Below, piece by piece: positions 33,776 to 44,156 of a DNA stretch of 64,000 nt (positions are counted from its first letter, which is position 1; every line of letters starts with the position of its first letter). The position numbers and the translations under genes were made by a program. The notes beneath the pieces are model-generated. The model did no database searches, had not been told where the DNA came from, and saw only the letters and a list, made by a program, of their open reading frames with translations. The stretch is taken from contig NZ_QEII01000324.1 in assembly GCF_003347515.1 (NCBI RefSeq), forward strand, positions 124,001 through 188,000, read 5' to 3'. Source of the stretch: Rhodoferax ferrireducens (GTDB lineage Bacteria > Pseudomonadota > Gammaproteobacteria > Burkholderiales > Burkholderiaceae_C).

Positions 33776-34240
33776 ATGACCACCACACCTGCCTCTGTTC
33801 AACCGGGTTCCTTCCTCACGCTGCACTACCGCATGGCCGGGCCGGCCGGGGACGTGATCAACACCTTTGAGGGCAAACCCGCTACCCTCACCCTGGGCAA
33901 CGGCGAGCTGTCACCCGCGGTGGAAGCCTATTTGCTGGGCCTGGCCGAGGGCAGCCGCAGCACCTTCGAGCTGCCAGCGGGCGCGGCCTTTGGCGAGCGC
34001 AACCCGGAGATGCGTCAGTGGCTGGCGCGCCAGGTGCTGATCGACATGGGCGACGCCGATGCGCAGTACCAGGTCGGCGACGTGGTGCAGTTCCCCACGC
34101 CCGACGGCCAGGGTCAATTTGCCGGCTCCGTGCAGCAGTTCCGCAGCGACGAGAAAGGTGATGCTGTGCTGTTTGACTTCAACCACCCGCTGGCCGGCCA
34201 GCCGGTGACGTTTGAAGTGCATGTGATCGGCATTCTGTGA
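33776..34240 (+). CDS. fkpB: FKBP-type peptidyl-prolyl isomerase, SlpA/FkpB
   Basis: 154-residue FKBP of the SlyD-like SlpA class. The fold features are FLTLHYRMAG (about 13-22), the LTLGNGELSPAVEAYLLGLAEGS loop (about 38-60) and a C-terminal FDFNHPLAGQPVTFEVHVIGI (about 133-153). This cytoplasmic isomerase often precedes ispH in proteobacteria, as here, where the stop codon overlaps the ispH start. Confidence 0.9.
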   Translation: MTTTPASVQPGSFLTLHYRMAGPAGDVINTFEGKPATLTLGNGELSPAVEAYLLGLAEGSRSTFELPAGAAFGERNPEMRQWLARQVLIDMGDADAQYQVGDVVQFPTPDGQGQFAGSVQQFRSDEKGDAVLFDFNHPLAGQPVTFEVHVIGIL

Positions 34241-35196
34241 ACGCAGCCTCTGTCTCCACGCCGCCGCAGGAAATTTTGCTGGCGGAGCCGCGCGGCTTTT
34301 GCGCCGGCGTGGACCGGGCCATCGAGATCGTCGAGCGGGCGCTGCAGAAGTTCGGCGCGCCGATTTATGTACGCCACGAAATCGTGCACAACACCTATGT
34401 GGTGAACGACCTCAAGGCCAAGGGCGCTATCTTTATAGAAGCGCTTGACGATGTGCCGGCGGGGGCTACGCTCATTTTTTCAGCCCATGGCGTGAGCCGG
34501 GCGGTGCAGGCCGAAGCGGCCGCGCGGGGTTTCCAGATTTTTGACGCCACCTGTCCGCTGGTCACCAAGGTGCATGTGGAAGTCGCCAAGCTGCACAAAG
34601 AGGGCTATGAATTCATCATGATCGGCCACAAGGGGCACCCCGAGGTCGAGGGCACCATGGGCCAGCTGGACAGCGGCATTCACCTGGTGGAAGACGTGGC
34701 CGATGTGGCGCGCGTGCAGCCGGCCCAGACCGCGCTGCTGGCGGTGGTGACGCAGACCACGCTCAGCGTGGACGACGCGGCCGATATTGCCGCCGCCATC
34801 AAGGCGCGCTTCCCGAACGCACGCCAACCCAAGCAACAAGACATCTGCTACGCCACGCAAAACCGCCAGGACGCCGTGAAAGTCATGAGTCCGCAGGTCG
34901 ATGTGCTGATCGTCGTGGGCAGCCCGACCAGTTCCAATAGCAACCGCCTGGCCGAACTGGCGCGCAAGCTCGGCACCGAGAGTTATATGGTGGACAGCGC
35001 CGACGAATTGCAGGCGCCCTGGTTCGAGGGCCGCCAGCGCGTGGGCCTGACCGCCGGCGCCTCCGCCCCCGAGATCCTGGTGCGCCAGGTGATCGACCGC
35101 ATCAAGGCGCTGGGCGCCGTGTCGGTGCGAAAGATGGACGGGATTGAAGAGACGGTGAAGTTTCCGCTGCCCAAGGGACTCAAGCTCCATGAATAA
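34237..35196 (+). CDS. ispH: 4-hydroxy-3-methylbut-2-enyl diphosphate reductase IspH
   Basis: 319-residue iron-sulfur enzyme for the last step of the MEP isoprenoid pathway, giving IPP and DMAPP. The three cluster Cys are in EPRGFCAGVDRA (about 18), DATCPLVTKVH (about 104) and DICYATQNRQDAV (about 205). SPTSSNSNRL (about 229) binds diphosphate. Translation seems to start at GTG 34237, overlapping the fkpB stop. A divergent copy of the interspersed repeat (about 34424-34481) is read in frame near residues 63-82. Confidence 0.95.
   Translation: MNAASVSTPPQEILLAEPRGFCAGVDRAIEIVERALQKFGAPIYVRHEIVHNTYVVNDLKAKGAIFIEALDDVPAGATLIFSAHGVSRAVQAEAAARGFQIFDATCPLVTKVHVEVAKLHKEGYEFIMIGHKGHPEVEGTMGQLDSGIHLVEDVADVARVQPAQTALLAVVTQTTLSVDDAADIAAAIKARFPNARQPKQQDICYATQNRQDAVKVMSPQVDVLIVVGSPTSSNSNRLAELARKLGTESYMVDSADELQAPWFEGRQRVGLTAGASAPEILVRQVIDRIKALGAVSVRKMDGIEETVKFPLPKGLKLHE
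34424..34481 (+). repeat. Interspersed repeat, degenerate copy inside ispH
   Basis: Contains GCTATCTTTATAGAAGCGCTTG, split here as GCTAT and TATAG, followed by GGGGGCTAC and ATTTTTT. The spacing is 3 nt longer than in other copies, an in-frame difference. Lower confidence than the ungapped copies. Confidence 0.45.
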
Positions 35197-36142
35197 GCCG
35201 GACATCAGTCGCTCTGATATTGATAGTGCCTTGCGCAGGCTGGACGAGGGCTACAGCCATTTTTTACGTAAAACACCGATCTGGACCCTGCCGGGCAAGG
35301 CCTTTGGCCTGAACTGCGCCGAAGTCTGGCTCAAGCTGGAACAGCTGCAGGTAGGCGGCAGCTTCAAGGCCCGCGGCATGCTGAACCGCATGCTGGCGCA
35401 CGATATTCCTGCCAGCGGCGTGATCATCGCGTCCGGCGGCAATGCCGGCATTGCCACGGCGGCTGCAGCCCAGGCGCTGGGTGTGTCGTGCGAGGTGTTC
35501 GTACCCGAGGTTTCCAGCGAGGCCAAGCGCGCCCGCTTGCGCGAGCTGGGGGCCGAGGTGGTGGTCACCGGCGCGGCGTATTCGCAGGCCTTTGAGGCTT
35601 GCCTGGCGCGCCAGCGCCTCAGCGGCGCCTTGCTGATGCACGCCTATGACCAGGTCGAAGTGGTCGCCGGCGCCGGTACCCTGGCGGCCGAGATCGAGGC
35701 CCAGGCGGGTCTGCCCGACAGCCTGCTGGTCAGCGTGGGTGGTGGCGGTTTGATTGCCGGCATCTCTGCCTGGTTTGAAAACCGCGTTCGCGTGGTGGCG
35801 CTGGAGCCGGTACTGGCACCCACTTTGTACCAGGCGCGTCAGGCCGGGCAGCCGGTGGACGTGGCGGTGAGCGGTATCGCGGCGGATTCGCTGGGCGCCA
35901 AGCGCATCGGCGACATCGCCTGGCAGGTGACCCAGCGCCATGTCAAAGACGCACTGCTGCTTCCTGAAGACGCCATCCGCGCGGCGCAGCTGTGGCTCTG
36001 GCGGGAGCTCAAGCTGGCCGTGGAGCCCGCCGCCGCGCTGGGTCTGGCCGCCTTGCAGTGTGGCGCCTACGTGCCGCGTACCGATGAAAAGGTGTGCCTG
36101 GTCCTGTGCGGCGCTAACCTTGACCCCGCCACCCTATCCTGA
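35189..36142 (+). CDS. Threonine/serine dehydratase family PLP enzyme
   Basis: 317-residue fold-type II PLP enzyme. The PLP lysine is in GGSFKARGML (about residue 55), the Asn loop in SGGNAGIATAAAAQALG (about 82-98) and the phosphate-binding glycine loop in SVGGGGLIAGI (about 184-194). This size, without a C-terminal ACT domain, fits catabolic-type threonine dehydratases or related serine/threonine deaminases. It starts inside the ispH 3' end (8-bp overlap). Confidence 0.85.
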   Translation: MNKPDISRSDIDSALRRLDEGYSHFLRKTPIWTLPGKAFGLNCAEVWLKLEQLQVGGSFKARGMLNRMLAHDIPASGVIIASGGNAGIATAAAAQALGVSCEVFVPEVSSEAKRARLRELGAEVVVTGAAYSQAFEACLARQRLSGALLMHAYDQVEVVAGAGTLAAEIEAQAGLPDSLLVSVGGGGLIAGISAWFENRVRVVALEPVLAPTLYQARQAGQPVDVAVSGIAADSLGAKRIGDIAWQVTQRHVKDALLLPEDAIRAAQLWLWRELKLAVEPAAALGLAALQCGAYVPRTDEKVCLVLCGANLDPATLS

Positions 36143-36145
36143 TAG

Positions 36146-37552
<1,407 letters not shown>

Positions 37553-37558
37553 CGTGCC

Positions 37559-38584
37559 ATGATTCCCCGTCTATTGACAATACTTGTCGCCGGTCTGGCG
37601 CTGAGTTTGCCAAGCCAGGCGGTGGAAACCTTGCGCGTGCTGACCTGGCCAGGCTACGCCGACAGCGATCTGGTCAAGGCATTTGAGAAAAAATACGATG
37701 CGCGGGTCGAGGTCAGCTTTGTCAGTTCTGATGAAGTGCTGCGGGAAAAAATAGGCGCGAACCAGGGTGGTGACTTCGATGTCTTTGCCGCCAATACAGC
37801 GGAGATGCAGCATTACATTGACCAGAAGCTCGTGGTGCCCTTGCGCCTGTCGAACATTCCCAATACGGCGCAGCAGTTGCCCCGATTTCGTGATGCGCGC
37901 AGCATTCCTGGCATCACGCAGCTGGGCGAGGTCTATGCCGTGCCCTATACCTATTCGGAGATGGGGCTGATTTATGACCGCAAGCAGTTCGAGCAAGCAC
38001 CCACCTCGCTGTCCGTGCTGTGGGACCCGAAGTACCGGGGGCGAGTCCTGGCTTACGACACCAGCAGCCACAACTTCTCGATCGCCGCGCTGGCACTGGG
38101 GGACAAGCCGTTCCGGATTGAAGAAGCCAAGTTCAAAGCCGTGGTGGATCACCTCATCGCTTTGCGCCGCAATGTGCTGACCTTCTACACCTTGCCGGAA
38201 GAATCGGTCGAACTGTTCCGTAATCACGCGGTGGCCGTCATGTTTGCCAATTACGGGAGCCAGCAACTCAAACTCTTGCGTGATGCGGGCGCGGATGTCG
38301 GCTATGTCATCCCGGTGGAAGGCGCACTGGCCTGGCTGGATTGCTGGGCCGTGACGCGAGGGGGCAAAAACAAAAATCTGGCTGAAAGCTGGATCAACTA
38401 CATGCTGGACAAACATGTGAGCCGTGAGTTGACCCGGCGGCAGGGTTTGTCCAATACGCTGGATGTCGACACAGCCACCCAGGAGACCGACAAGATCATC
38501 TGGCTGGAGCCCGTGGAAGACGACAAGCGTAGAGCGGCGCTGTGGGGGCGCATTATTTCCGGCGATCTGCCGGGGCGGTTCTAA
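37559..38584 (+). CDS. PotD-like periplasmic binding protein (sensor type)
   Basis: 341-residue spermidine/putrescine-type solute-binding protein. A signal peptide (LLTILVAGLALSLPSQA) precedes VETLRVLTWPGYADSDLVKAFEKK. Family blocks include GDFDVFAANTAEMQHYI (about 71), VPYTYSEMGLIYD (about 127) and PEESVELFRNHAVAVMFANYG (about 215). No permease or ATPase gene is adjacent. Instead a membrane diguanylate cyclase starts 3 bp downstream. This arrangement resembles NspS-MbaA of Vibrio, where a PotD-like protein relays polyamine signals to a c-di-GMP enzyme. Ligand and partner are inferred. Confidence 0.85.
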   Translation: MIPRLLTILVAGLALSLPSQAVETLRVLTWPGYADSDLVKAFEKKYDARVEVSFVSSDEVLREKIGANQGGDFDVFAANTAEMQHYIDQKLVVPLRLSNIPNTAQQLPRFRDARSIPGITQLGEVYAVPYTYSEMGLIYDRKQFEQAPTSLSVLWDPKYRGRVLAYDTSSHNFSIAALALGDKPFRIEEAKFKAVVDHLIALRRNVLTFYTLPEESVELFRNHAVAVMFANYGSQQLKLLRDAGADVGYVIPVEGALAWLDCWAVTRGGKNKNLAESWINYMLDKHVSRELTRRQGLSNTLDVDTATQETDKIIWLEPVEDDKRRAALWGRIISGDLPGRF

Positions 38585-38587
38585 CCC

Positions 38588-40306
38588 ATGCGCTACGGCA
38601 TTGCCTTCAAACTGGGGCTGTTGCTAGCCACCTTCGGCGTTGTGGCGATGGGTATCGTGGGCTACTACTCCTACGCCGGCAGTCGTGCCACGTTGCTGAG
38701 CGCGGCGCAGCGCGACTTGCTCACGGCGACCCAGGTGCTGGGCCGCAATTTCAAGGCGAGCATTGACGGAATTGCCGACGATGCAAGGCTGTTGGCCAGC
38801 CTCCCGACAACCCCGGCTATTGTTAGTGCCCATAACGCAGTCACCGCAGACCGTGAGAAAGAGGTACTGGGCGAGACCTTTGCAGCCATGATGGCCTTGC
38901 ATCCCGAGTATTTCCAGATCCGGCTGATAGGCGCGGGTGATCATGGTCTGGAATTGGTTCGCGTTGACCGTGATGCAGACCAGCTGGCACACGTGCCTGC
39001 AACCGATTTGCAGGAAAAGGCCCATTACCCCTACGTCTTCAACACCTTATTGCTGGGCCGGGGCCGGGTCTATTTGTCAGACATCACCATCAACCACGAG
39101 GAGGGCGTGCATTCCGGATTGCACAAGCCAACCGTGCGGGTGGCCACGCCAGTCGTCGCAGGCGACGGGAAAGTGCTGGGGCTGATCGTGATCAACCTGG
39201 ATCTGAACAGCCTGTTTGCCCGCCTGAAATCGGATCTGCCGAATGCCTACCAGTTGTATCTCAGCAATCATTGGGGTGACTATCTGATTCACCCCAACCC
39301 CGCCCAGGCCTTTGGTTTTGACCAGGGCCGCAGGATCTTCATTCAGGAGTTTTTCGAGCCTGTTGCATCCTTGATCAATGGCCAGAGCGCCAGTGTGGTG
39401 ACCAGTATCGAAGGCGCGGAACAGTCTCATGATGGGCTGGTGGCTGCTTTTGTCCGGCTTCCATTTGGTGGATCAGCCGACAAGCATTTTGTCATTCTCG
39501 GCTTGTCGCAACCGCTGGAGAATGTGGTGCGGGAAATCAAACGACTGGGATGGACCACCGTACAAATGACGCTGGCGCTGGGCGTGCTGGCCGTTGTTCT
39601 TGCCGCGCTGGTCTCGCGTGCCGTGACCGGCCCCTTGAGGAACATGGTTGACGCGGTGGGATTGTTTTCAAAAGAGCAGGTGGTCAGGGAACTGCCCTCT
39701 ACCAATAGCGACGAAATCGGGCTGCTGGCGCGCAGCCTGAACGACATGCAGACCACCATTGTGGCGAACCTGCATGAATTGAATGAAAGCCGGCAAGCGC
39801 TCAAGCACCTGGCACAACATGATTCCCTGACTGGTCTGCCCAACCGCGCCCTGTTTGATGACCGGCTGGGTCAGGCGGTCTCGCAGGCCCGGCGCGATCA
39901 AACACGCATGGCCTTGATGTTTGTCGATCTGGATGGATTCAAGGCAGTCAACGATACCTATGGCCATCATGTTGGCGATTGTTTGCTGATTGCGGCTGCG
40001 CAGCGGATGCAAACGTGCGTGCGCAATGTCGATACGGTGGGCCGGCTGGGCGGTGATGAGTTCGTCGTGTTGCTAAACCACGTCGAGAAAGACGTGGATG
40101 CCTTGCTGGTGGCGGAAAAAATTTGCCTGGCGCTCAATCAGCCATTTGACCTTGACGGCCGACACATGGATATTTCGTCCAGCATCGGCGTGGCTATCTT
40201 TCCGGCGCATGGCAGCGACGAGTTGACGCTCTCGCGCAGTGCCGATGCCGCCATGTACCTGGCCAAGGAAAGCGGCGGTAACCGTGTCAGGCTTTTTGGG
40301 GCTTGA
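38588..40306 (+). CDS. Membrane diguanylate cyclase with periplasmic Cache-type sensor
   Basis: 572-residue protein: transmembrane helix 1 (about 8-28), a large periplasmic domain (about 30-310; [11 protein letters not shown] and [10 protein letters not shown] are typical of double-Cache folds), helix 2 (about 322-342), a HAMP-like linker ([17 protein letters not shown]) and a GGDEF domain (about 405-570). The active site RLGGDEF is intact at about 484-490, and RNVD five residues before GGDEF is a complete inhibitory I-site. It should make c-di-GMP. It is co-transcribed with the binding protein upstream, a probable sensor partner. Confidence 0.92.
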   Translation: MRYGIAFKLGLLLATFGVVAMGIVGYYSYAGSRATLLSAAQRDLLTATQVLGRNFKASIDGIADDARLLASLPTTPAIVSAHNAVTADREKEVLGETFAAMMALHPEYFQIRLIGAGDHGLELVRVDRDADQLAHVPATDLQEKAHYPYVFNTLLLGRGRVYLSDITINHEEGVHSGLHKPTVRVATPVVAGDGKVLGLIVINLDLNSLFARLKSDLPNAYQLYLSNHWGDYLIHPNPAQAFGFDQGRRIFIQEFFEPVASLINGQSASVVTSIEGAEQSHDGLVAAFVRLPFGGSADKHFVILGLSQPLENVVREIKRLGWTTVQMTLALGVLAVVLAALVSRAVTGPLRNMVDAVGLFSKEQVVRELPSTNSDEIGLLARSLNDMQTTIVANLHELNESRQALKHLAQHDSLTGLPNRALFDDRLGQAVSQARRDQTRMALMFVDLDGFKAVNDTYGHHVGDCLLIAAAQRMQTCVRNVDTVGRLGGDEFVVLLNHVEKDVDALLVAEKICLALNQPFDLDGRHMDISSSIGVAIFPAHGSDELTLSRSADAAMYLAKESGGNRVRLFGA

Positions 40307-40331
40307 GAAAAACTTTGGACCCGCCAATGAA

Positions 40332-40367
40332 AAAGCGCTTTCACCATGAAAATAGTGAAAGCGCTTT
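40332..40367. terminator. Strong hairpin terminator between the cyclase gene and tRNA-Ser
   Basis: Perfect 13-bp inverted repeat AAAGCGCTTTCAC / GTGAAAGCGCTTT with a 10-nt loop, followed on the plus strand by ATTTTTGG. It ends the cyclase transcript and may act on the converging tRNA transcript too. Confidence 0.88.
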
Positions 40368-40372
40368 ATTTT

Positions 40373-40460
40373 TGGAGGAGAAGGTGGGATTCGAACCCAC
40401 GGTACCTTTCGGTACGCCTGATTTCGAGTCAGGTACATTCGGCCACTCTGCCACTTCTCC
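40373..40460 (-). tRNA. tRNA-Ser (anticodon CGA)
   Basis: The complement folds as a class II tRNA: acceptor GGAGAAG/CTTCTCC, anticodon stem CCTGA/TCAGG around loop CTCGAAA (anticodon CGA), a long variable arm (GTACC-GAAA-GGTACC) and T-arm GTGGG-TTCGAAT-CCCAC. CCA is encoded. The discriminator base is U rather than the G common in tRNA-Ser. Confidence 0.96.
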
Positions 40461-40526
40461 AATCTAAATCAGGCGCCATTGTATCAGCGGCGCCGTGCCT
40501 GGCGAGACAAGCACGCTGCGTTTTAG

Positions 40527-41822
40527 CTAATCGGCGTCCAGCATCAGCTGCAAGGCCGCATGGATGTCCTGCGCGTCAACGTCGCTGCTGGCCTGCAATT
40601 TGTCAGCAAGTGCCGGCAGGGCGCTGGCGCCTTGCGTCTGCAGCAAGGCAATGGACTGCCCCGCATCCTTTGGCGAGTCGAAGCCCATGCTTTGCAACAG
40701 CAGGCGGCCATCGGTGTCCACGAGTTTGAAGTAGAACTTGCCATCGCGTTCGCGGTACTGTTTGTACACCGGCTTGGCGATCTTGGTGGTTTTGGTGGCT
40801 CTGTTGCTGACCTGCGCCCGCAGGTCGCGCAGGCCAACAGCCGAGCGCAGGCGGCCCATGAACGGGGTGGCGATCTGGCGCGCCTTGGCTGCGCCCGCGA
40901 GCAGGATGGTTTCGATTTTGGCCGGGTCGTTCATGAGCGCCAGATAGGCTTCGCGCATGGGCGCGATCTCGCGGTCGATGCGCTCGAACACCAACTGCTT
41001 GGCGTCCCCCCAGGCGATGCCGTCAGCGTAGGCCTGGCGCAAGTCGGCGGTTTCCTCTGGCGTGGCAAAAGCCTGGTAGATCTGGAACAGGGCCGAGCCT
41101 TCGACGGTTTTAGGTTCGCCCGGCGCGCTGGAGTCGGTCACGATGCTGGCGATGAGTTTCTTCAACTGTTCGCGCGGCGCAAACAGCGGGATGGTGTTGT
41201 CGTAGCTCTTGCTCATCTTGCGGCCATCCAGGCCGGGCAGGGTGGCGACGTCGTCTTCAATCTCGGCTTCGGGCGGCACAAAGTGCTCGCCGTAGCGGTG
41301 GTTGAAGCTGTGCGCCATGTCGCGCGCCATCTCGATGTGCTGGATCTGGTCGCGCCCCACCGGCACCTTGTGGGCGTTGAACATCAAAATGTCCGCCCCC
41401 ATTAGCACCGGGTACATGAACAGGCCGGCACTCACATCCGAGTCGGGGTCATCGCCGGCGTTGATGTTTTTATCCACCGAGGCCTTGTAGGCATGGGCCC
41501 GGTTCAGGACGCCTTTGCCGGTGACGCAGGTGAGGAACCAGGTGAGTTCCGGAATTTCCGGGATGTCGGACTGGCGGTAGAAGATGACGCGTTCGGGGTC
41601 GAGCCCGGCCGCCAGCCAGCTGGCCGCAATCTCCAGCGTGGAGCGCTGGATGCGCGAGGGCTCGTCGATCTTGATCAGGGCGTGGTAGTCGGCCAGAAAG
41701 TAGAAACTCTCGACGTCAGCCCGCAGGCTGTGCCGCACCGAGGGCCGGATGGAGCCGACATAGTTACCCAGATGGGGCGTGCCGGAGGTGGTGATGCCGG
41801 TCAGGAAGCGCGTGGAACTCAT
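40527..41822 (-). CDS. trpS: Tryptophanyl-tRNA synthetase with C-terminal extension
   Basis: 431-residue class I synthetase. The HIGH-type motif is TPHLGNYVGS (about 15-24) and the KMSKS motif is in LDGRKMSKSYDNT (about 205). Typical bacterial enzymes have about 335 residues; the extra segment from about 345 (REDGKFYFKLVDTDGRLLLQ in part) looks like a YegP/DUF1508-type repeat and is followed by an acidic tail. The catalytic body is complete. It is the last gene of a minus-strand run reading from 42524. Confidence 0.94.
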   Translation of the reverse strand: MSSTRFLTGITTSGTPHLGNYVGSIRPSVRHSLRADVESFYFLADYHALIKIDEPSRIQRSTLEIAASWLAAGLDPERVIFYRQSDIPEIPELTWFLTCVTGKGVLNRAHAYKASVDKNINAGDDPDSDVSAGLFMYPVLMGADILMFNAHKVPVGRDQIQHIEMARDMAHSFNHRYGEHFVPPEAEIEDDVATLPGLDGRKMSKSYDNTIPLFAPREQLKKLIASIVTDSSAPGEPKTVEGSALFQIYQAFATPEETADLRQAYADGIAWGDAKQLVFERIDREIAPMREAYLALMNDPAKIETILLAGAAKARQIATPFMGRLRSAVGLRDLRAQVSNRATKTTKIAKPVYKQYRERDGKFYFKLVDTDGRLLLQSMGFDSPKDAGQSIALLQTQGASALPALADKLQASSDVDAQDIHAALQLMLDAD

Positions 41823-41855
41823 GAGAGAAAATTTCTTGTGCGGAGTAATGAAAGG

Positions 41856-42524
41856 CTAGCCAAAAATCAGGGCAATCGGAGTCAGCAAAATATCCAGCAG
41901 GCCATAGCTAAGGGCCATCAAGGGCTGCAGCCACAGTGTGCTCACGACCCCTGAAATCACCAGCGCCATCACGATGAAGAAGCCCCAGGGCTCCACCCGC
42001 GAGACCAGTTCAGCCTGCCGGTAAGGCAACAGGCCAACCAGAATTCGCCCGCCATCCAGTGGCGGCAACGGGAACAGGTTGAAGGCAAACATCACCAGAT
42101 TGACCAGAATGCCGCCTTGCGCCATCTTGAGGAAAAAGGGCTCCGTCACGCCACTCCCGCGCAAAATGAAAAACAGCGCACCCCAGAAAAATGCCTGGAT
42201 GAAATTGACACCTGGCCCGGCCAGTGCCACCCAGATCATGTGGCGTTTGGGGTTGCGCAGGTTGCCAAAGCGTACCGGTACAGGTTTGGCATAACCGAAC
42301 AAAAAGGCGCCCGAGGTCGCAAAGTACAGCAGCAGGGGCATCAAAATAGTGCCCACCGGGTCAATGTGCTTGAGCGGATTGAGCGTGACGCGTCCCATCA
42401 TATAGGCCGTGTTGTCGCCAAAATGCCGGGCCACGTAGCCGTGCGCGGCCTCGTGAATCGTGATCGCGAAAAGAACCGGCAGCGCGTACAAGGCGACGGT
42501 CTGAATGAGGTGTGCAATATCCAT
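41856..42524 (-). CDS. Site-2 protease family metallopeptidase (M50)
   Basis: 222-residue membrane protein with the zinc motif HEAAHGYVARHFGD (about 23-36) at the end of the first hydrophobic region and the second ligand region NLFPLPPLDGGRIL (about 150-163). Four to five further hydrophobic segments are visible. Members of this short group resemble Bacillus SpoIVFB-like or YwhC proteins and probably cut membrane substrates; the target is unknown. It lies 33 bp upstream of trpS. Confidence 0.9.
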   Translation of the reverse strand: MDIAHLIQTVALYALPVLFAITIHEAAHGYVARHFGDNTAYMMGRVTLNPLKHIDPVGTILMPLLLYFATSGAFLFGYAKPVPVRFGNLRNPKRHMIWVALAGPGVNFIQAFFWGALFFILRGSGVTEPFFLKMAQGGILVNLVMFAFNLFPLPPLDGGRILVGLLPYRQAELVSRVEPWGFFIVMALVISGVVSTLWLQPLMALSYGLLDILLTPIALIFG

Positions 42525-42559
42525 CAGGTCATTGTCTCAGAGGAATTTGGACAGACAAC

Positions 42560-43183
42560 TCATAAACCGAGGGCCGCCAGCGTGCCGCGTCCCTGGCGAA
42601 TCAGCTCCGGCTCTTCGCCCGTCAGATCGACCACCGTGGTGGCCTCCCGGGTGCAGGCGCCGGCGTCGATGACGGCGGCAATCTGCTTTTTGTAACGCTC
42701 GCGGATTTCCGCGGCGTCGTTGAGGGGGTCGGTCTCGCCCGGGGGAATCAAGGTGGTCGCCAGCAGGGGCCCGCTGTGCAAGGCCAGCAATGCCTGCAGC
42801 ACCTTGTGTTCAGGCACCCGCAGGCCAATGGTCTTGCGCGAGGGGTGGCTCAGGCGGCGCGGCACTTCCTTGCTGGCTTCCAGAATAAAGGTGTAAGGCC
42901 CAGGGGTGGCCGACTTGAGCAAGCGAAACTGCTGGTTGTCTACCTTGGCGTAGTTGGCCAGTTCACTCAGGTCGCGGCACAACAGGGTGAGGTGGTGCTT
43001 GTCGTCCACCCCGCGGACGCGGCGCAGCTTGTCGGCAGCCGCTTTGTCGTCCAGGTGGCAGACCAGGGCGTAGCTGGAGTCGGTGGGCACAGCCAGGATA
43101 TCGCCTTTTTCCAGCAGGGCGACGGCCTGCTTGAGCAGCCTGGGTTGCGGATTGTCGGGGTGAACTTCAAAAAACTGGGGCAT
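42560..43183 (-). CDS. Sua5/YciO/YrdC-family protein
   Basis: 207-residue L-threonylcarbamoyladenylate synthase-type protein, more like YciO than YrdC in length. Motifs are the N-terminal LEKGDILAVPTDSSYALVCH (about 24-43), KHHLTLLCRDLSELANYA (about 62-79) and PGPYTFILEA (about 94-103), followed by IGLRVPEH. YrdC enzymes start t6A synthesis on tRNA; YciO-type members have a less certain role. It is transcribed toward the M50 protease gene. Confidence 0.85.
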   Translation of the reverse strand: MPQFFEVHPDNPQPRLLKQAVALLEKGDILAVPTDSSYALVCHLDDKAAADKLRRVRGVDDKHHLTLLCRDLSELANYAKVDNQQFRLLKSATPGPYTFILEASKEVPRRLSHPSRKTIGLRVPEHKVLQALLALHSGPLLATTLIPPGETDPLNDAAEIRERYKKQIAAVIDAGACTREATTVVDLTGEEPELIRQGRGTLAALGL

Positions 43184-43211
43184 GGGCGTATTGTCGGTGA
43201 AGGGCGATGAA

Positions 43212-44150
43212 TCAGTGGGACGGCGGGATGGCCGGTGGAACCTGGTTGGCGGTGACTGCCGCGATGGCGCGTCGTCGAATGGCCAACTCGTGGGCCGTCA
43301 GCAAGGCGTTGCCAACGCCACTGAACGCAATCACGGCGATGCCGAGCCAGGCCAGGGTGTCGGGAATATGCTTGAACACCAGCCAGCCGCCCAAGGTTGC
43401 AAACGCGATTTGGCTGTAGAGAAAAGGCGTCAACACCGGGGCAGATGCGCGCATATAGGCCCGAATCAACATCAGGTGGCCAAAGGTTCCCAAAAAGCCG
43501 ACCCCCATGAACCAGGGCCAGTGCGCCAACAGGGCGGCCGTGTCCCAGCTGAAAACCACGATCGGGCTCATCACCAGGGCGCCCACCAGGCCGGTGTAGA
43601 AATGGGTGGTGTAGGGGTCTTCGTCGCCACTCAAGCGGCTGGTCAGCACCTGAAACCAGCCATAGGTGGTCACCAGCAAGACCGGAAATAAGATGGCCCA
43701 GCTGAAGACCTGGCCACCGGGGCGCACGACCAGCAGCACCCCGACCAGGCCTGCCGCCATCAGCATCCAGCGCTGCAGCGAGACATGGTCTTTCAGCACC
43801 CAGGCGGCCAGCGCGGTCGCCACCGCTGGCGCCAGCATCACCATGGCCGTGAACTCGCCCACCGGGAGGTATTGCAAGCCGAAAAATGAGCAGACACTGG
43901 TGATCAGCAGCAGTACGCCGCGCAAGACCTGAAAGCGCGGGTTGGGCGTGGACAGCAGGCGCATGCCTTGCACTGGAAACCGCAGGGCAAAGGTCACGAC
44001 CGCCTGAAACGCATAGCGGAACCAGAGCAGCATCAGTACCGGCGCCAGCGTGACCGCGTATTTGGTGGTGGTGTCGAGTGCCGCGAAGCAGAATGTTGCC
44101 AGCACAATGAACAAAACGCCAGAGCCCTGGCGCGTTCGCAAGAACGACAT
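43212..44150 (-). CDS. DMT-family (EamA) transporter
   Basis: 312-residue inner-membrane protein with ten predicted helices in two EamA repeats. The first includes LFIVLATFCFAALDTTTKYA (about 13-32) and the second starts around residue 155 (ILFPVLLVTTYGWFQVLTSR). It is a drug/metabolite exporter of unknown substrate. It lies 6 bp after the PHP gene on the same strand, so the two are co-transcribed. Confidence 0.87.
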   Translation of the reverse strand: MSFLRTRQGSGVLFIVLATFCFAALDTTTKYAVTLAPVLMLLWFRYAFQAVVTFALRFPVQGMRLLSTPNPRFQVLRGVLLLITSVCSFFGLQYLPVGEFTAMVMLAPAVATALAAWVLKDHVSLQRWMLMAAGLVGVLLVVRPGGQVFSWAILFPVLLVTTYGWFQVLTSRLSGDEDPYTTHFYTGLVGALVMSPIVVFSWDTAALLAHWPWFMGVGFLGTFGHLMLIRAYMRASAPVLTPFLYSQIAFATLGGWLVFKHIPDTLAWLGIAVIAFSGVGNALLTAHELAIRRRAIAAVTANQVPPAIPPSH

Positions 44151-44156
44151 CGAAGA

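Noticed and set aside
38631-38660. CTAGC-N20-TGGGTAT inside the cyclase gene as a repeat copy
   Set aside because: No A/T-rich start and the protein here is an ordinary transmembrane helix; chance match.
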